NCBI RefSeq assembly: GCF_001653455.1
Contig: NZ_CP011486.1
Span: 1,302,001 to 1,366,000 of the forward strand
From: Helicobacter pylori
GTDB taxonomy: Bacteria > Campylobacterota > Campylobacteria > Campylobacterales > Helicobacteraceae
DNA: 64,000 nucleotides
Direction of reading: 5' to 3'
Shown here: positions 43,498 to 54,134 of the stretch, one piece after another
Layout of the letters: each line of letters opens with the position of its first letter
How positions within the stretch are numbered: the stretch's first letter is position 1
Notes under the pieces: generated by a model
Seen by the model: the letters and a program-made list of their open reading frames with translations, nothing else
The model's database searches: none
Told to the model about the DNA's origin: nothing
Translations under genes and position numbers: made by a program

Positions 43498-44591
43498 GCT
43501 TTAACCTTGTCTTTTTTAAAAGAAAAATAAAAAATCAAAAGCCCTAAGGCTAAGAAAATTAAAAAAAACAAAAGCGGCATTAACGAATGCAAGGACTCGG
43601 TAAGATCCGTTTTATAATAAGCCTCTTGCAAAAAGAACTTCATAAAATGGCTAATAGGCAAGCAATGGCTCCAAAAATCCCCAAAAATTTCCATGTTGTT
43701 TTGAGGGTAAGTTACCCCAGCAAATGCAAAGCTTGGAGCGGTATAGACCCCAATCGCGCCAGCGGTTTCAATAGCGCTTTTTGAAATGCCATAAACTAGC
43801 ACCACAAACCCGCTCATAATGAGCGCCATTAAAATTATCGCTAAAAAGACTAATGGCAAATGCGTATAATTCCCCTCCATGCCAATCAGATTAAAATAAA
43901 ACGCCATGCCCATTCCCCAAAAACTAAACACACACACATTCGCTATAATGCTTATGAAAAGCTCGTGCATGTTAGAGATTTTTTGAATGAAATTGAGCAT
44001 GCCAATTGCAATAAAAATAAGCCACATGCAAGGCAGCATCACGCTTAAAAGGTATTGCGTGTAATTGTTTTCTTCATTGTATAGGGCATGCAATTGGAGA
44101 ATGATGGGCATCGCTTGGGCTTTAGCAGAAATCAAGTTAGAATCTCGCACTAAGGCTTTAGTGGCTAAGGTTTTAGCGTCTAAGGTCAAAGCGGTTTGCA
44201 AAAAGGCGTTTTTGAGCGTTTTCCCCACCAAAACGTATTCTGCATTATAATAAAACGGCAGATCAATCTTTCGCCCCATTTTGATTTTTCTCTCTAAATC
44301 TTTAGGTAAAACCAACGCCCCATACACTTCAGCGGAATTTAAAAAGCGTTTGGCTTCTGAAAGACTAGTTACTTGGTGTTTGATTTCAACCGCACTTGTA
44401 GCGCCTAATTCAAACGCCACTTGATGGCTTGTAGTGGTTTTATCCAAATCCACCACTACGATAGGGAGTTGTCTTGGGATTTCTTGATCAAAGATTTGCT
44501 TGCCTAAAACCCCTAAGAAAAAAGGCAATATAAAACACACGGTAAACAAGAACTTGTCTTGCAAAACCCATGCACTTATCAATTTGAACAA
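43494..44591 (-). CDS. ABC-2-type export permease (partner)
   Basis: 365 residues with the same layout as the downstream permease: WVLQDKFLFTVCFILPFFLGVLG at the N-terminus, a soluble periplasmic domain (PIVVVDLDKTTTSHQVAFEL) and five membrane helices. Start is TTG at 44591 with AAAGGA five bases upstream. The stop overlaps the next gene's start by 4 bp (ATGA). The two permeases probably form a heterodimer. Confidence 0.87.
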   Translation of the reverse strand: MFKLISAWVLQDKFLFTVCFILPFFLGVLGKQIFDQEIPRQLPIVVVDLDKTTTSHQVAFELGATSAVEIKHQVTSLSEAKRFLNSAEVYGALVLPKDLERKIKMGRKIDLPFYYNAEYVLVGKTLKNAFLQTALTLDAKTLATKALVRDSNLISAKAQAMPIILQLHALYNEENNYTQYLLSVMLPCMWLIFIAIGMLNFIQKISNMHELFISIIANVCVFSFWGMGMAFYFNLIGMEGNYTHLPLVFLAIILMALIMSGFVVLVYGISKSAIETAGAIGVYTAPSFAFAGVTYPQNNMEIFGDFWSHCLPISHFMKFFLQEAYYKTDLTESLHSLMPLLFFLIFLALGLLIFYFSFKKDKVKA

Positions 44592-44600
44592 AACAATCCT

Positions 44601-45590
44601 TTAAGGCTTAATGGTAACTAGCACGCTCATTCCTACCCTAAAATTTTCCAGCTTTTCTAAGGGTATGGCCTCCACTTCATAGCTTTTCATGTCGTAAGTG
44701 TTGGAATTATTCGTCGCTTTCCATGTCGCAAAATCCCCCATCACGCTCAAATATTTCACTCTAAATCTCGCGCTTTTTTTCAACGCTGGGATATAGCCTT
44801 CAAATTCCTTGCCCACTTTAAAATCGCTCAAATACTTTTCAGGCACGCTGATTTTTAGCCAACTATCCTTTAAATCTATCATTAACACCACAGGAAAACC
44901 TTTAGGGCTAAGCTCGCCACCGCTTAAAAGCACATTGCTCACTTCCCCATCAATAGGGGCTGTCGCTTTGACATCTTTTAAATAGGACTCCACTTCATTC
45001 ACCTGCCCTAACGCCGCGCTCTCTTTGGCTTTAGCGGCAATCTTACTTTCAGAGCTCGCTCCCCCTAAAGCCATTTTATACTTTTGATAAGCCGCGCTTT
45101 CGTTGTATTTGGTGCTTTCATAAGCCGCATAAGCTTCATCGCGCTTTTGCAAGCTCGCCACGCCATTATCGTATAAATCTTGAACGCGCTTGTAAGTCTC
45201 TTTAGCTAGAGTCGCTTGGGATTTTGCCGCTTGCCAAATATCTCTAGCCGAATTGATCGTCTCATCTCTAGAGCCTCTTTTAACCTCATCGCTAAGCGCT
45301 TTAGCGGCTTTATGCCCGGCTTCGGCTTGAGCGAGCTTGGCTTCTAATTCAGGGCTAGAAATGCTAAAAACTAAATCGCCCTTTTTGACTTGATCGCCTT
45401 TTTTAACAAACACCTTTTCAATGCGTCCAGGGACTTTAGAGCTCACGCTGTATTCTCGCGCTTCCAAAAACCCTTGCAACACTTCAGCCTTAGGGCGATA
45501 AGCCAAATAAAAAAGCACGATTAGCCCTAGTAATAAAGCCACCCCCCCTGTAAGAATCGCTTTATTTTTATCCAACATGCTGTTTGACAT
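44601..45590 (-). CDS. HlyD-family periplasmic adaptor
   Basis: 329 residues with an N-terminal membrane anchor (AILTGGVALLLGLIVLFYLAY), lipoyl half-motifs (SSKVPGRIEKVFVKKGDQVKKGDLVFSI and TAPIDGEVSNVLLSGGELSPKG), a coiled-coil hairpin between them (about residues 75-185) and a beta-barrel domain. It bridges the inner-membrane permeases and the TolC-type channel. 10-11 bp gaps to neighbours. Confidence 0.92.
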   Translation of the reverse strand: MSNSMLDKNKAILTGGVALLLGLIVLFYLAYRPKAEVLQGFLEAREYSVSSKVPGRIEKVFVKKGDQVKKGDLVFSISSPELEAKLAQAEAGHKAAKALSDEVKRGSRDETINSARDIWQAAKSQATLAKETYKRVQDLYDNGVASLQKRDEAYAAYESTKYNESAAYQKYKMALGGASSESKIAAKAKESAALGQVNEVESYLKDVKATAPIDGEVSNVLLSGGELSPKGFPVVLMIDLKDSWLKISVPEKYLSDFKVGKEFEGYIPALKKSARFRVKYLSVMGDFATWKATNNSNTYDMKSYEVEAIPLEKLENFRVGMSVLVTIKP

Positions 45591-45601
45591 GATTTTTTCC
45601 T

Positions 45602-47149
45602 TTAATAAACAAATTCATAAAATAAATCAATGTGATCGCTCAACGCCATTAAATTCGCTAATGAAACAATGTATTTATAAGCCACGCTCTTTTGCTCCAC
45701 GATAATAGAAGAAAGCGTGTTCCTAGCGTCAATGACTTGTGCGTTCGTGCTTAAGCCTTGTAAAAAAGCCTGCTCTTGGAGTTTCAGGTTTTCCTTAGCT
45801 AATTCCACGCTAGAAATCAAACTCTTGTATTCTTTCAAAAAAGAAAGCGTCTCTTTATAGGTTTTGCTCACCAACAATTCCATGTTTTTTTTAGCCTGGA
45901 TTTGCTCGCTATTGACTTGCAATTCGGCTAATTTGCTCGCTTGGTATTTTTGGATGCGCCCTGTGGGGGAAAGGATAGGCATGCGTCCGGCCACGCCCAC
46001 AAACCAGCTAGGGATCATGTCTTCAAACACCGAATTGTTTTGCTTCATGATGTAAGAGCCAAAAAAACTCACTTGGGGTAAGAATTTAGCGATCTGTAGT
46101 TTCGTGTTTTCTTTGGAGATTTGAACTTGATTTTCTAAAGTCCTTAAAGCCGGGTAAGAATTGAGCGTAGAAGAAACAAAAAAGCTCAAATCGGGTAAAT
46201 CTTTTTCCGTGTGGATCTCTAGTTTATTAGAGGGCGCTAGATCGTCTTTGCTAGACAAAATAGAATTAAACGAGAGTTGCGAAATCTCTAACACGTCTTT
46301 AGCCTTGATGCTAGCGATATGGGCCTTATCGTAAGCCACTTGAGCGCCCAAGGTTTCTACCCTAGCGATTTGCCCTACTTTTTGCATTTTCAAAGCGTTT
46401 TGGAAATGCTTGTAATGACCTTTTTCCACTTCTTCTAAAGTTTCAGCCACTTCAGCGTTTAACACCATGCCGTAATACACTTTAACAAGCTCTTGAAAAG
46501 TGGAAAGCTTTTTCAAACGATACACTTCGTTAGCGTCTTTTTGCATCAAATCCGCAATGCGCACCATCGTGAATCTCGCCCCGCCCATGTAAAGGGGATA
46601 AATAATGCTCAAAGCCCCAAGCACCACATTTTGCTTAGAAAACAACAAGGGGGCTTCTAAAGTGCTGCTCAAAGCCCCAAAACCTTGCATCACCCCTTGC
46701 ATGCCCGCTTGGATTTGAGGGGTTAGCACTTGAGGGGGGATATTTTGCTGGATGTTTTGTAGGCCTTGATGGATCTGGTTGGTGGCTTTTTGAACGCCCG
46801 GTTGTTTTTGGCTGGCGAAATCCATTTTAATAGGGTTAGAAAGATACACGTAAAAAGCGCTCAAATCAATTTGGGGCAAAAAAGAAAGCTTGGCCGCTAG
46901 TTTCATTTTGCTCGCTCGTTTAATAGCGTATTCTTGTGCATGCAAGCCCTCATGGCTAGACAACACCCTAGCCCATGCGTTTTTTAAAGAGAGTTTTTGA
47001 ATATTAGGGTTGTTAAAAGGCGTGTTATTTTCAGCCAAGCTCAAAGAAGAAGGCTTAGTTTTTTCTTGGATATTTTGAGGGTTTTCATCAATAGCACTTA
47101 AAGAGCTACTGAACAACAAGCTCAATACAAAAAGGGTTGTTTTTTTCAT
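45602..47149 (-). CDS. TolC-family outer membrane efflux channel
   Basis: About 515 residues with a signal peptide (MKKTTLFVLSLLFSSSLSA). Two outer-membrane-efflux repeats are seen (LSLKNAWARVLSSHEGLHAQEYAI; YPALRTLENQVQISKENTKLQIAKFLPQVSFFGSY), long helices, and an ending of YKYIVSLANLMALSDHIDLFYEFVY. The ATG at 47149 is preferred over 47155 because AAAGGA lies 6 bp ahead of it. First gene of the four-gene export operon. A Gln-rich insertion (about residues 115-150) is distinctive. Confidence 0.92.
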   Translation of the reverse strand: MKKTTLFVLSLLFSSSLSAIDENPQNIQEKTKPSSLSLAENNTPFNNPNIQKLSLKNAWARVLSSHEGLHAQEYAIKRASKMKLAAKLSFLPQIDLSAFYVYLSNPIKMDFASQKQPGVQKATNQIHQGLQNIQQNIPPQVLTPQIQAGMQGVMQGFGALSSTLEAPLLFSKQNVVLGALSIIYPLYMGGARFTMVRIADLMQKDANEVYRLKKLSTFQELVKVYYGMVLNAEVAETLEEVEKGHYKHFQNALKMQKVGQIARVETLGAQVAYDKAHIASIKAKDVLEISQLSFNSILSSKDDLAPSNKLEIHTEKDLPDLSFFVSSTLNSYPALRTLENQVQISKENTKLQIAKFLPQVSFFGSYIMKQNNSVFEDMIPSWFVGVAGRMPILSPTGRIQKYQASKLAELQVNSEQIQAKKNMELLVSKTYKETLSFLKEYKSLISSVELAKENLKLQEQAFLQGLSTNAQVIDARNTLSSIIVEQKSVAYKYIVSLANLMALSDHIDLFYEFVY

Positions 47150-47170
47150 GTCCATTCCTTTATTCTATCC

Positions 47171-48502
47171 TTAATTTTCTTTGGTGGCTCTCAAGCGTTT
47201 TATCCTAGCGCCATCCACGCTTAAGACTTCAAATGCATACCCATGCGAAATGATGGTATCCCCTTCCATAGGCATGCGCTCTAACAAACTAAAGACATAG
47301 CCCCCAAGCGTTACCTGCTCGCATTCTTTGTCAAATTGGATATGAAGCACTTCTTCTACGCTCTCCAAATCCAACATGCCCTCTAATTCAAACACGCCTT
47401 CTTCAAGCTTGTTCACGCCCTCTTGTTTCAAATCGTATTCATCGCTAATCTCCCCCATGATTTCTTCAATAATATCTTCCATAGTGAGCAACCCGGCTGT
47501 GCCGCCGTATTCATCAATCACTAAAGCGGTATGGATTTGTTCTTTTTTCATTTTGATAAGGATTTGAGAAATAGACGCGCTTTCTGGGACAATGATCATT
47601 TTCCTGACGATTTGCTTGAAATCATGCATTTTAGGGGTAAAAAGGGAGCGAGAAAGCAAATCTCTAATATGCACCATGCCGATAATATTGTCTTTAGACC
47701 CCTTGCAATAAGGGTAGCGCGTGAAGCGGCTTTTTAAAACAATGTCTATATTTTCTTCATAGCTGTTTTCTTCATCCAAACACACCATGTCTTTTCGTGG
47801 GGTCATGATTTCTTTAGCGCTCGTGTCAGAAAAATCCACCGCATTTTTAATGATTTCGCCCTCCACTGAATCAATAATGCCCTCCCTCAAACTCTCGCCC
47901 ACAATGATTTTTAACTCTTCTTCAGAATGCGTGCCATCATGCTCTTTAGGGTTGATGCCCACTTTTTTTAAAAAGAAATGAGCGATCACATCAAACAAGC
48001 GCACCACCGGGTAAAACAACACCCAAAACACATGCAAAGGGCGTGCAGCAAAAAGAGCGGCTTTTTCAGATTTAGCGATCGCTAAAGACTTTGGCACAAT
48101 TTCGCCTAGCACGACATGCAAAAAAGTGATGCTTAAAAACGCTATCACCACGCTCATTGAGTGGATAAAAATAGGATTATCTTTTAAATCCATAGACTCA
48201 AACAATGCGGCTAACAACTTTGCGATAGCAGGCTCACCCACCCAGCCTAAAGCCAATGAAGAAAGGGTTATGCCTAGCTGAGTTGCACTCAAATAAGTGT
48301 CTAGCCTTTGACTCATCTCTAAAGCGAGTTTAGCGTTGGAATTACCGATTTTAACCAACTCTTCTAAGCGGGTTTTACGCACTTTCACAAGGGCAAACTC
48401 TGAAAGCACAAAAAAAGCGTTCAACAACACCAATAAAAAAGCAACCATCAACATCAAAATTGATTCAGACGGATCCAAATAAGCTCCTTGATTCCTCCCC
48501 AT
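47171..48502 (-). CDS. CNNM/CorC-type hemolysin-like membrane protein
   Basis: 443 residues: DUF21 transmembrane domain (segments at MLMVAFLLVLLNAFFVLSEFALV and HSMSVVIAFLSITFLHVVLGEIVPKSLAI), a pair of CBS domains (AKEIMTPRKDMVCLD and KKEQIHTALVIDEYGGTAGLLTMEDIIEEIMGEI) and a C-terminal CorC/HlyC transporter-associated domain. Such proteins are linked to Mg/Co efflux or membrane integrity; the historical hemolysin label rests on similarity only. 16 bp upstream of the TolC gene, perhaps the same transcript. Confidence 0.92.
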   Translation of the reverse strand: MGRNQGAYLDPSESILMLMVAFLLVLLNAFFVLSEFALVKVRKTRLEELVKIGNSNAKLALEMSQRLDTYLSATQLGITLSSLALGWVGEPAIAKLLAALFESMDLKDNPIFIHSMSVVIAFLSITFLHVVLGEIVPKSLAIAKSEKAALFAARPLHVFWVLFYPVVRLFDVIAHFFLKKVGINPKEHDGTHSEEELKIIVGESLREGIIDSVEGEIIKNAVDFSDTSAKEIMTPRKDMVCLDEENSYEENIDIVLKSRFTRYPYCKGSKDNIIGMVHIRDLLSRSLFTPKMHDFKQIVRKMIIVPESASISQILIKMKKEQIHTALVIDEYGGTAGLLTMEDIIEEIMGEISDEYDLKQEGVNKLEEGVFELEGMLDLESVEEVLHIQFDKECEQVTLGGYVFSLLERMPMEGDTIISHGYAFEVLSVDGARIKRLRATKEN

Positions 48503-48604
48503 GATTTAAACCTAAAACCTAACGATGAATATAATAAAGATAAAATCTTAGAATTTTAACATAAAAGATTAAGCCTAACTTTAAACAATCAAGCCTTTAA
48601 AACC

Positions 48605-50206
48605 CTAGAAATACTTTTCTACAACGCCAAGAGCCACAAAAAGAAGCGCCCCTAACAACGCAGAAACCGGCACCGTTACCAACCAAGCGGTAACAATCTT
48701 TTTTAAAATGGAACGCTTGATCACTTCTTCTTTATACACTTTTTTGAGCGACTTTTTTTCTTTCTTTTTCAATTCCAAAGCAATAGCGGTGTTCTTGCTC
48801 TTTTTCAAGCTCTCTAACATGAGCGATTTTTCTTTCAGACTGGCTTTATCAAAGCGCTCTAAAAAGCCTTCAATTTCTTCTAAATCTTCCCCAAAGTGCG
48901 CCGCTACGATGCTATCTCTAATCTTAGCAAAACGCCTTCTTGATTGCTCTCTTAAACGCTCCCTTAAAAAGCCCACTCCAAACACCGCCCCCACCACGAT
49001 GTGCGTAGAGCTTACCGGTAAGCCTAGTTGAGAGGCTAAAAGCACGGTGATAACCGCAGAGAGCGCGATGCAAAAAGCTTGCATTTTGTCTAGCTCTGTG
49101 ATTTCAGACCCCACCGTTTTAATGAGCTTTGGCCCATACAAACTCAAGCCCAAAGCAATCCCAGCCGCCCCCACTACCATAATCCACAACGGCACAGAGT
49201 TTAGAGTGTTTCCTATAGGGCTACTCGCTTCTTCTAAAGTTTGGCTGATCGCTGCTAAGGGGCCAATCGCATTAGCCACATCATTAGCCCCATGCGCAAA
49301 GCTTAAAAGCGCAGCGGCGAAAATCAACGGGACATTAAAAAGCTCATTAATGCTTTCATGGCTATTTTCTAATTCTGGGGCTTTTTTCAATACAAATCTT
49401 TTGAAAAGAATAAAGATTAAAAGCGCAAGGATACAGCCGCAAGCCAATTGGATTTCAAAACCCACTGTGTAGAGGCGTTTTAGAACTTTAACGATCAAAT
49501 ACCAGCTAAAGGATAAGCTCATCAACGCTACCAAGTAAGGCACGACCTTTAAAGCCGCGCTCTTTTTATCTTCTTTATAAGCGATAGTCTTTTTAATGAG
49601 CATCAAAAAAAACATGGCTATTAAAGCCCCCATTAAAGGCGAAACCACCCAACTAGCCACAATGCCTGATAAAAAATGCCAATTGATTGCAGACATTCCA
49701 GCGGCTGCCATTCCAGCCCCCATAATCCCCCCCACTACAGAGTGTGAAGTAGAAACGGGCGCGCCAATTAAAGTGGCCACATGCAACCACAACGCCCCAC
49801 TCAAAAGGCTTGCTAGCATGACATTAATGAAAATGTGTGCATCATTAATAGATTCAGGCGAAACGATACGGCCCTTAATCGTAGAAACCACTTCCCCCCC
49901 AGCAATAATCGCTCCAAGCATTTCACAAACCCCAGCGATCAAAATCGCCCCTCCCATGCTAATGGCTTTAGAGCCTACAGCAGGGCCGACATTATTAGAC
50001 ACATCATTAGCGCCAATGTTCATCGCCATATAGCCCCCAATCACAGCCGCAAAAATGAGCAACAAGCCCTTAGAATTAGCTTGCCCAAAAATAAGAGCGA
50101 GCAAAGCAGTGCCAATGAGGAACAAAAGAGCGAGAGCGATCTTTAAAGTGTCTTTTTGGAGTTTTTTGGAAGCTTTTTCAAATTCTTTGATGTTTTTAAT
50201 TTCCAT
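48605..50206 (-). CDS. Inorganic phosphate transporter, PiT family
   Basis: 533 residues with about eleven hydrophobic segments. The two family repeats are NIGANDVSNNVGPAVGSKAI (about residues 65-84) and HGANDVANAIGPLAAIS (about 305-321), each with a GANDVxNxxGP core that lines the transport path. A long basic cytoplasmic region (LREQSRRRFAKIRD to KKSLKKVYKEE) precedes the last helix. Takes up phosphate with H+ or Na+. Divergent from the NifU-like gene. Confidence 0.95.
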   Translation of the reverse strand: MEIKNIKEFEKASKKLQKDTLKIALALLFLIGTALLALIFGQANSKGLLLIFAAVIGGYMAMNIGANDVSNNVGPAVGSKAISMGGAILIAGVCEMLGAIIAGGEVVSTIKGRIVSPESINDAHIFINVMLASLLSGALWLHVATLIGAPVSTSHSVVGGIMGAGMAAAGMSAINWHFLSGIVASWVVSPLMGALIAMFFLMLIKKTIAYKEDKKSAALKVVPYLVALMSLSFSWYLIVKVLKRLYTVGFEIQLACGCILALLIFILFKRFVLKKAPELENSHESINELFNVPLIFAAALLSFAHGANDVANAIGPLAAISQTLEEASSPIGNTLNSVPLWIMVVGAAGIALGLSLYGPKLIKTVGSEITELDKMQAFCIALSAVITVLLASQLGLPVSSTHIVVGAVFGVGFLRERLREQSRRRFAKIRDSIVAAHFGEDLEEIEGFLERFDKASLKEKSLMLESLKKSKNTAIALELKKKEKKSLKKVYKEEVIKRSILKKIVTAWLVTVPVSALLGALLFVALGVVEKYF

Positions 50207-50342
50207 ACCGTCATCAAAACCTTATTCTAATAATGGTTGCATTCTATCCAATTAGCCCTTGAACCACTCTTAAAAAGCGTTGTTTGATAAAAATGGCTCA
50301 TTATATGGTATCTTAAAGTAAAATTTCAAAGAGAGTTTTAAA

Positions 50343-50612
50343 ATGATAGAATTTAGCGATGAAGATTTGCAAAAACCGGTGCGTATTGTGATAGAAAAAA
50401 TCCGCCCTTACTTGCTCAGAGATGGCGGGAACATTGAAGTGTTAGGGGTGAAAAGCATGAAAATTTATGTTGTCTTAGAAGGGGCGTGCAAGACTTGTTC
50501 TAGCAGTAAAATCACTCTAAAAAATGTCATTGAAAGGCAGCTTAAAATGGATATTCACCCTAATTTAGAAGTAGTGTGTTTAGAAAACGCTAAGGAGTTT
50601 CACAAACTTTAA
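50343..50612 (+). CDS. NifU C-terminal domain (Nfu-type) Fe-S protein
   Basis: 89 residues consisting only of the NifU C-terminal domain. DGGNIEVLGVKSMKIYVVLEGACKTCSSS carries the CxxC pair (C56, C59 approx.) that binds a shared Fe-S cluster. Such scaffolds or carriers deliver clusters to target enzymes. Begins a plus-strand run of seven genes. Confidence 0.93.
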   Translation: MIEFSDEDLQKPVRIVIEKIRPYLLRDGGNIEVLGVKSMKIYVVLEGACKTCSSSKITLKNVIERQLKMDIHPNLEVVCLENAKEFHKL

Positions 50613-50622
50613 GGGTTTAGGC

Positions 50623-51234
50623 ATGCAAAAGTTTGATTATGAGTTTAAAAAGCGCGCATTGATTAAAGAGGGATTTTTAGCGTTCAAACAAGCCCATTAC
50701 GCTGAAGCGTTGCGCCTTTTTTCTGAAGTTTTGTTTTTGGATAAAGACAACCAAAAGGCCAAAGTGGGAGCGTTATTGAGCGATATAGCTAAAGATTTCC
50801 CTAAAGAAGCCCACAGCTTTTATGAATTGTATCAAAGCTTGATGGCTATGCAAAAACGCAGCCAAAAACACCAAGCTGAAGATCAAATCATGACTTTAAT
50901 CGCTTCTTTTGATGAGGGGCTAAACCAAATGGCTGAAAAGATTGATGCACAAATTTCTCAAAAAGGCGAGGAATTGAATGGCATTTTGTATGCGGATTTC
51001 AAACGCTTGAGTTTGGAGCGCGGTTTTAAGGAAGCGTTTGAAGATTTGATGTTCAGTTCTAGGGTGATTTTTGACAACAAAGAGGATTTTTATGAATTTT
51101 TAAAAGAATTGAACCATTATGGCTATTATGAATTAGCGATCAATTACATTGAAAACATGCATGAAGGGTCTTTCATTTACGATGAATTTTTGCGTTCCCT
51201 TTTAGAAGACGCCCTCAAATCCCATAAGGCTTAA
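50623..51234 (+). CDS. TPR-like cytoplasmic protein (HP1493-like)
   Basis: 203 residues without signal peptide or membrane segments. The N-terminus has a TPR-like pair of helices ([37 protein letters not shown]). The rest is acidic and helical. It sits between the NifU-like gene and murE with 10- and 2-bp gaps. Function unknown; a scaffold or regulator is conceivable but not shown. Confidence 0.7.
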   Translation: MQKFDYEFKKRALIKEGFLAFKQAHYAEALRLFSEVLFLDKDNQKAKVGALLSDIAKDFPKEAHSFYELYQSLMAMQKRSQKHQAEDQIMTLIASFDEGLNQMAEKIDAQISQKGEELNGILYADFKRLSLERGFKEAFEDLMFSSRVIFDNKEDFYEFLKELNHYGYYELAINYIENMHEGSFIYDEFLRSLLEDALKSHKA

Positions 51235-51236
51235 AA

Positions 51237-52580
51237 ATGAAACTTAAAAAATCCCTGACTTATCGCAACCATCATTATTCTTTTTTAAGCGATAACACTA
51301 ACGAAGTTTTAGAAAACCCTGAAGAAATTCTTTTTGTCAAAACGCCTTTAAATGAAAAATACGCCCCCTTAATGGAAGCAAAAAACCTAGATATTTTGGA
51401 TTTTAACGAACTTAAAAACTATTTTGATTTTAAGATTAAGATCATAGGGATTACTGGCACTAATGGTAAAACGACCACGGCGAGCTTGATGTATTCCTTA
51501 CTTTTGGATTTGAATAAAAAGGCCGCTCTTTTAGGCACAAGAGGCTTTTTTATCAACGATAAACGCATTAAAGAAAAGGGCTTAACCACGCCCACCCTTT
51601 TAGAGCTTTATGGCGATTTGGAAGAAGCGATGCGTCTAGAATGCGAATACTTTATCATGGAAGTGAGCTCCCATGCGATTGTCCAAGAGCGCATCGCCGG
51701 GCTTGATTTCGCTCTTAAAATTCTCACCAACATCACAAGCGATCATTTGGATTTCCACAAAAGCCTAGAAAATTACAGAGACGCTAAAAACAGCTTTTTT
51801 AAAGATGAGGGCTTGAAAGTCATTAACAGAGATGAAACAAACGCCCTTTTTAACCCCATTAACGCGCACACTTACGCCCTGGATAAAAAAGCGCATTTAA
51901 ACATTCAAGCCTTTTCGCTCAACCCTTCCATTAGCGCATCTTTATGCTACCAGCAAGATTTGAGAAACCCTAATGTTAAAGAAATCGCGCTCATGCATTC
52001 CCCCCTTTTAGGGCGTTACAATCTTTATAATATTTTAGCGGGCGTTTTGGGGGTCAAATTACTCACCCAATTACCGCTAGAAACAATCACGCCGTTATTA
52101 GAAAACTTTTATGGGGTGAAAGGGCGTTTAGAAATCGTGCATTCTAAACCTTTAGTGGTTGTGGATTTCGCGCACACAGCAGACGGCATGCAACAAGTCT
52201 TTGAAAGCTTTAAAAATCAAAAAATCACCGCTCTTTTTGGAGCAGGGGGCGATAGGGATAAGACCAAGCGCCCTAAAATGGGAGAGGTAGCGAGCTATTA
52301 TGCTCATCAAATCATCTTAACTTCAGACAATCCTAGAAGCGAGAACGAAGAAGACATTATTAAGGATATTTTAAAAGGCATCAACGATCTTTCTAAAGTG
52401 ATCACAGAAAAAGACCGAAAAAAAGCCATTTTGAACGCTTTAGAAAATTTAAAAGACGATGAGGTGTTATTGATTTTGGGCAAGGGCGATGAAAACACTC
52501 AAATCTTTAAAGACAAAACGATTTTTTTTAGCGACCAAGAAATCGTTAAAAATTATTACCTCAATTTAAAACAAGGATGA
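51237..52580 (+). CDS. murE: UDP-MurNAc-tripeptide synthetase MurE
   Basis: 447 residues. ATP site [16 protein letters not shown] (about residues 71-86), [22 protein letters not shown], the GRYNLYN motif and DNPRSENE; the DNPR sequence is the signature for meso-diaminopimelate as the third peptide residue. Catalyses a cytoplasmic step of peptidoglycan precursor assembly. Confidence 0.96.
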   Translation: MKLKKSLTYRNHHYSFLSDNTNEVLENPEEILFVKTPLNEKYAPLMEAKNLDILDFNELKNYFDFKIKIIGITGTNGKTTTASLMYSLLLDLNKKAALLGTRGFFINDKRIKEKGLTTPTLLELYGDLEEAMRLECEYFIMEVSSHAIVQERIAGLDFALKILTNITSDHLDFHKSLENYRDAKNSFFKDEGLKVINRDETNALFNPINAHTYALDKKAHLNIQAFSLNPSISASLCYQQDLRNPNVKEIALMHSPLLGRYNLYNILAGVLGVKLLTQLPLETITPLLENFYGVKGRLEIVHSKPLVVVDFAHTADGMQQVFESFKNQKITALFGAGGDRDKTKRPKMGEVASYYAHQIILTSDNPRSENEEDIIKDILKGINDLSKVITEKDRKKAILNALENLKDDEVLLILGKGDENTQIFKDKTIFFSDQEIVKNYYLNLKQG

Positions 52581-52583
52581 AAC

Positions 52584-53534
52584 ATGCAAGAATTCAGTTT
52601 GTGGTGCGATTTTATAGAAAGGGATTTTTTAGAAAACGATTTTTTAAAGCTCATCAATAAGGGGGCTATTTGTGGGGCGACGAGTAACCCTAGCTTGTTT
52701 TGTGAAGCGATCACCAAAAGCGCATTTTATAAAGATGAAATCGCTAAACTCAAAGGTAAAAAAGCTAAAGAAATTTATGAGATTCTGGCGTTAAAGGATA
52801 TTTTACAAGCTTCTAGCGCGTTAATGCCTTTATATGAAAAAGACCCTAACAACGGCTACATTAGCCTAGAAATTGACCCTTTTTTAGAAGATGATGCAAT
52901 TAAAAGCATTGATGAAGCCAAGCGGTTATTTAAAACATTAAACCGCCCTAATGTGATGATCAAAGTCCCGGCGAGCGGAAGCGGGTTTGAAGTCATCAGC
53001 GCTTTGGCTAAAGCCTCTATTCCCATTAATGTAACTTTAGTCTTTTCGCCTAAAATTGCCGGTGAAATCGCTCAAATACTAGCCAAAGAAGCGCAAAAAA
53101 GAGCGGTCATTAGCGTGTTTGTCTCACGATTTGATAAAGAAATAGACCCCTTAGTGGCTCAAAACTTGCAAGCTAAAAGCGGGATCATTAACGCCACAGA
53201 ATGCTACTATCAAATCAATAAGCATGCCAACAAATTCACAAGCACCCTTTTTGCATCCACAGGCGTTAAATCTAACGCTTTAGCTAAAGATTACTACATC
53301 AAAGCGCTAGGCTTTAAGAACTCTATCAACACAGCCCCCATAGACGCTTTAAACGCTTATTTGCTCAATCCAAACGCAGAATGCCAAACCCCTTTAAAAA
53401 GCCCAGAAATTGAAGCGTTTAAAAAAGAATTAAAAACGCACAACATTGATTTAGAAAACACCGCTCAAAAACTCCTTAAAGAAGGCTTGATCGCTTTCAA
53501 ACAATCCTTTGAAAAGCTTTTAAAGAGTTTTTGA
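52584..53534 (+). CDS. tal: Transaldolase
   Basis: 316 residues. TIM-barrel transaldolase with the Schiff-base lysine in [17 protein letters not shown] (about residue 131), [21 protein letters not shown] and [13 protein letters not shown]. Transfers dihydroxyacetone units in the non-oxidative pentose phosphate pathway. RBS AAGGATG ahead of the ATG. 3 bp after murE. Confidence 0.93.
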   Translation: MQEFSLWCDFIERDFLENDFLKLINKGAICGATSNPSLFCEAITKSAFYKDEIAKLKGKKAKEIYEILALKDILQASSALMPLYEKDPNNGYISLEIDPFLEDDAIKSIDEAKRLFKTLNRPNVMIKVPASGSGFEVISALAKASIPINVTLVFSPKIAGEIAQILAKEAQKRAVISVFVSRFDKEIDPLVAQNLQAKSGIINATECYYQINKHANKFTSTLFASTGVKSNALAKDYYIKALGFKNSINTAPIDALNAYLLNPNAECQTPLKSPEIEAFKKELKTHNIDLENTAQKLLKEGLIAFKQSFEKLLKSF

Positions 53535-53588
53535 TTTTTAAGGGTTTTTTGGATAGAATAAGCCCTTATTTTATTTTAAAGGATTGAC

Positions 53589-54125
53589 ATGTTAGAAGGC
53601 GTTATTAGAGAGAGTATTACTAAAGCTAATGCTAAAGCTTTAAAAAAAGATGGCTATCTAATCGCAAATGTTTATGGTAAGGGCGTTGAGAATGTGAGCT
53701 GCGCGTTCAAATTAAACCCTTTCATTAAATACCTTAAGGAAAAAAAACATTTGATTTTTCCGGTGAAATTAGGGGATAAGACTTTTGAAGTCGTGATTCA
53801 AGAATACCAAAAAAACCCTGTCACTAACGAGCTTATCCATGTGGATTTACTCGCTGTTACTAAAGGCGTGAAGTCTAAATTTAAAGTCCCTGTTAAATAC
53901 CAAGGCACTCCAGTGGGTTTGAAAAATAAAGGGATTTTGATGCTCTCTAAAAAGCGTATTAGCGTGGAATGCGCTCCAGAGCATTTGCCCAACCACTATT
54001 TAGTGAATGTAACCCCTTTAGACGTGAATGAGTCTATTTTGGTGCGCGATTTAGAAAAACACGAAAATGTGAAGATCTTAGATCATGATTCTATCGCTGT
54101 GATCGGTGTGATTAAAGCGAAGTGA
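53589..54125 (+). CDS. rplY: 50S ribosomal protein L25 (TL5/CTC type)
   Basis: 178 residues. N-terminal L25 domain (LKKDGYLIANVYGKGVENV) followed by a TL5-type beta domain (VPVKYQGTPVGLKNKGILMLSKKRISVEC). Binds 5S rRNA. A likely promoter lies in the 54-bp gap after tal (TAGAAT around 53553), and AAAGGA is 6 bp before the start. Confidence 0.95.
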   Translation: MLEGVIRESITKANAKALKKDGYLIANVYGKGVENVSCAFKLNPFIKYLKEKKHLIFPVKLGDKTFEVVIQEYQKNPVTNELIHVDLLAVTKGVKSKFKVPVKYQGTPVGLKNKGILMLSKKRISVECAPEHLPNHYLVNVTPLDVNESILVRDLEKHENVKILDHDSIAVIGVIKAK

Positions 54126-54134
54126 TTTGAAGTT

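Noticed and set aside
49596-50033. Plus-strand 145-codon frame opposite the phosphate transporter
   Set aside because: Proline/alanine/isoleucine-rich shadow of the membrane-protein gene on the other strand.
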